Origin: Acidobacteriota bacterium
Lineage (GTDB): Bacteria > Acidobacteriota > Terriglobia > Bryobacterales > JACQDG01
Assembly (NCBI GenBank): GCA_016201185.1
Contig: JACQDG010000144.1
Location: forward strand, 1 to 5,958
Direction: 5' to 3'
Length of the DNA: 5,958 nucleotides
The notes under the pieces were generated by a model, which was not told the DNA's origin, made no database searches, and saw only the letters and a program-made list of their open reading frames with translations. Position 1 is the first letter of the stretch. The number at the start of each line of letters is the position of its first letter. The position numbers were made by a program, and so were the translations under genes. Shown piece after piece: positions 5,880 through 5,958 of the stretch.

Positions 5880-5957
5880 TTATTGTCCCTTGGCGGCGGC
5901 TCCCCCGGCCAGCAACTGGCCCGGCTCGCCGACATAGATGCTCTTGAACTCCCCGCC
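5880..5957 (-). CDS. C-terminal end of an unidentified protein (5' part outside window)
   Basis: From the right edge the minus strand reads GGEFKSIYVGEPGQLL and then AGGAAAKGQ, 25 residues before a TAA at 5882-5880. 21 of the 25 sense codons end in G or C, as expected for real coding sequence in this GC-rich genome. The text is protein-like, unlike the Arg/Pro/Ser-rich readings of other frames here. Too short to identify. It lies upstream of the kinase-like gene in the same direction, 210 nt away, but that gene has its own promoter. Confidence 0.55.
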   Translation of the reverse strand, partial: GGEFKSIYVGEPGQLLAGGAAAKGQ

Positions 5958-5958
5958 G

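Noticed and set aside
5657..5935. 92-residue minus-strand reading frame across the right intergenic region
   Set aside because: It is rich in Arg, Pro and Ser with no patterned hydrophobics, runs through the kinase-like gene's promoter and ribosome binding site, and overlaps the more protein-like tail of the right-edge gene in another frame.

Overview
The window is about 6 kb of GC-rich bacterial DNA carrying ordinary, tightly packed chromosomal genes. There is no mobile element, CRISPR array, rRNA or tRNA that I can see. The source is most likely an acidobacterium. This is an inference from the style of the partial protein at the left edge, the two lineage-flavoured hypothetical proteins and the base composition; no marker gene settles it.

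Left part (1-3459). The tail of a plus-strand gene (3-356, probably a LolA/RseB-like envelope protein) meets a minus-strand block tail to tail across a short hairpin that may terminate both transcripts. Read in its own direction, the minus block is an unrecognised 217-residue protein (3459-2806), then a RbsA-type double-ATPase of a sugar ABC importer (2755-1301), then its RbsC-type permease (1298-372). The ATPase and permease are 2 nt apart and clearly form one unit. No periplasmic sugar-binding protein lies beside them in the window.

Middle (3460-4772). A 20-nt gap separates the start codons of the hypothetical gene and a divergent MFS transporter of the anion:cation symporter (hexuronate-transporter-like) type. 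The gap holds a perfect extended -10 element for the MFS gene, only 9 nt before its ATG, so the MFS mRNA is probably leaderless. The symmetric core of that element could also fire in the other direction.

Right part (4761-5958). A minus-strand gene overlaps the MFS tail by 12 nt. It encodes an exported protein whose mature part carries kinase-like active-site motifs (D-x-D-P-N-x-x-N-I-L-I, then V-I-D-x-S-R-A-F). It has a good ribosome binding site and a good sigma70-type promoter. A 13-bp near-perfect direct repeat in that promoter is spaced so that each copy runs into one of the promoter hexamers. At the right edge are the last 25 codons of another minus-strand gene.

The two transport systems suggest carbohydrate or sugar-acid uptake, but nothing here fixes the substrates. 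The exported kinase-like protein and its repeat-built promoter are the least ordinary items in the window.
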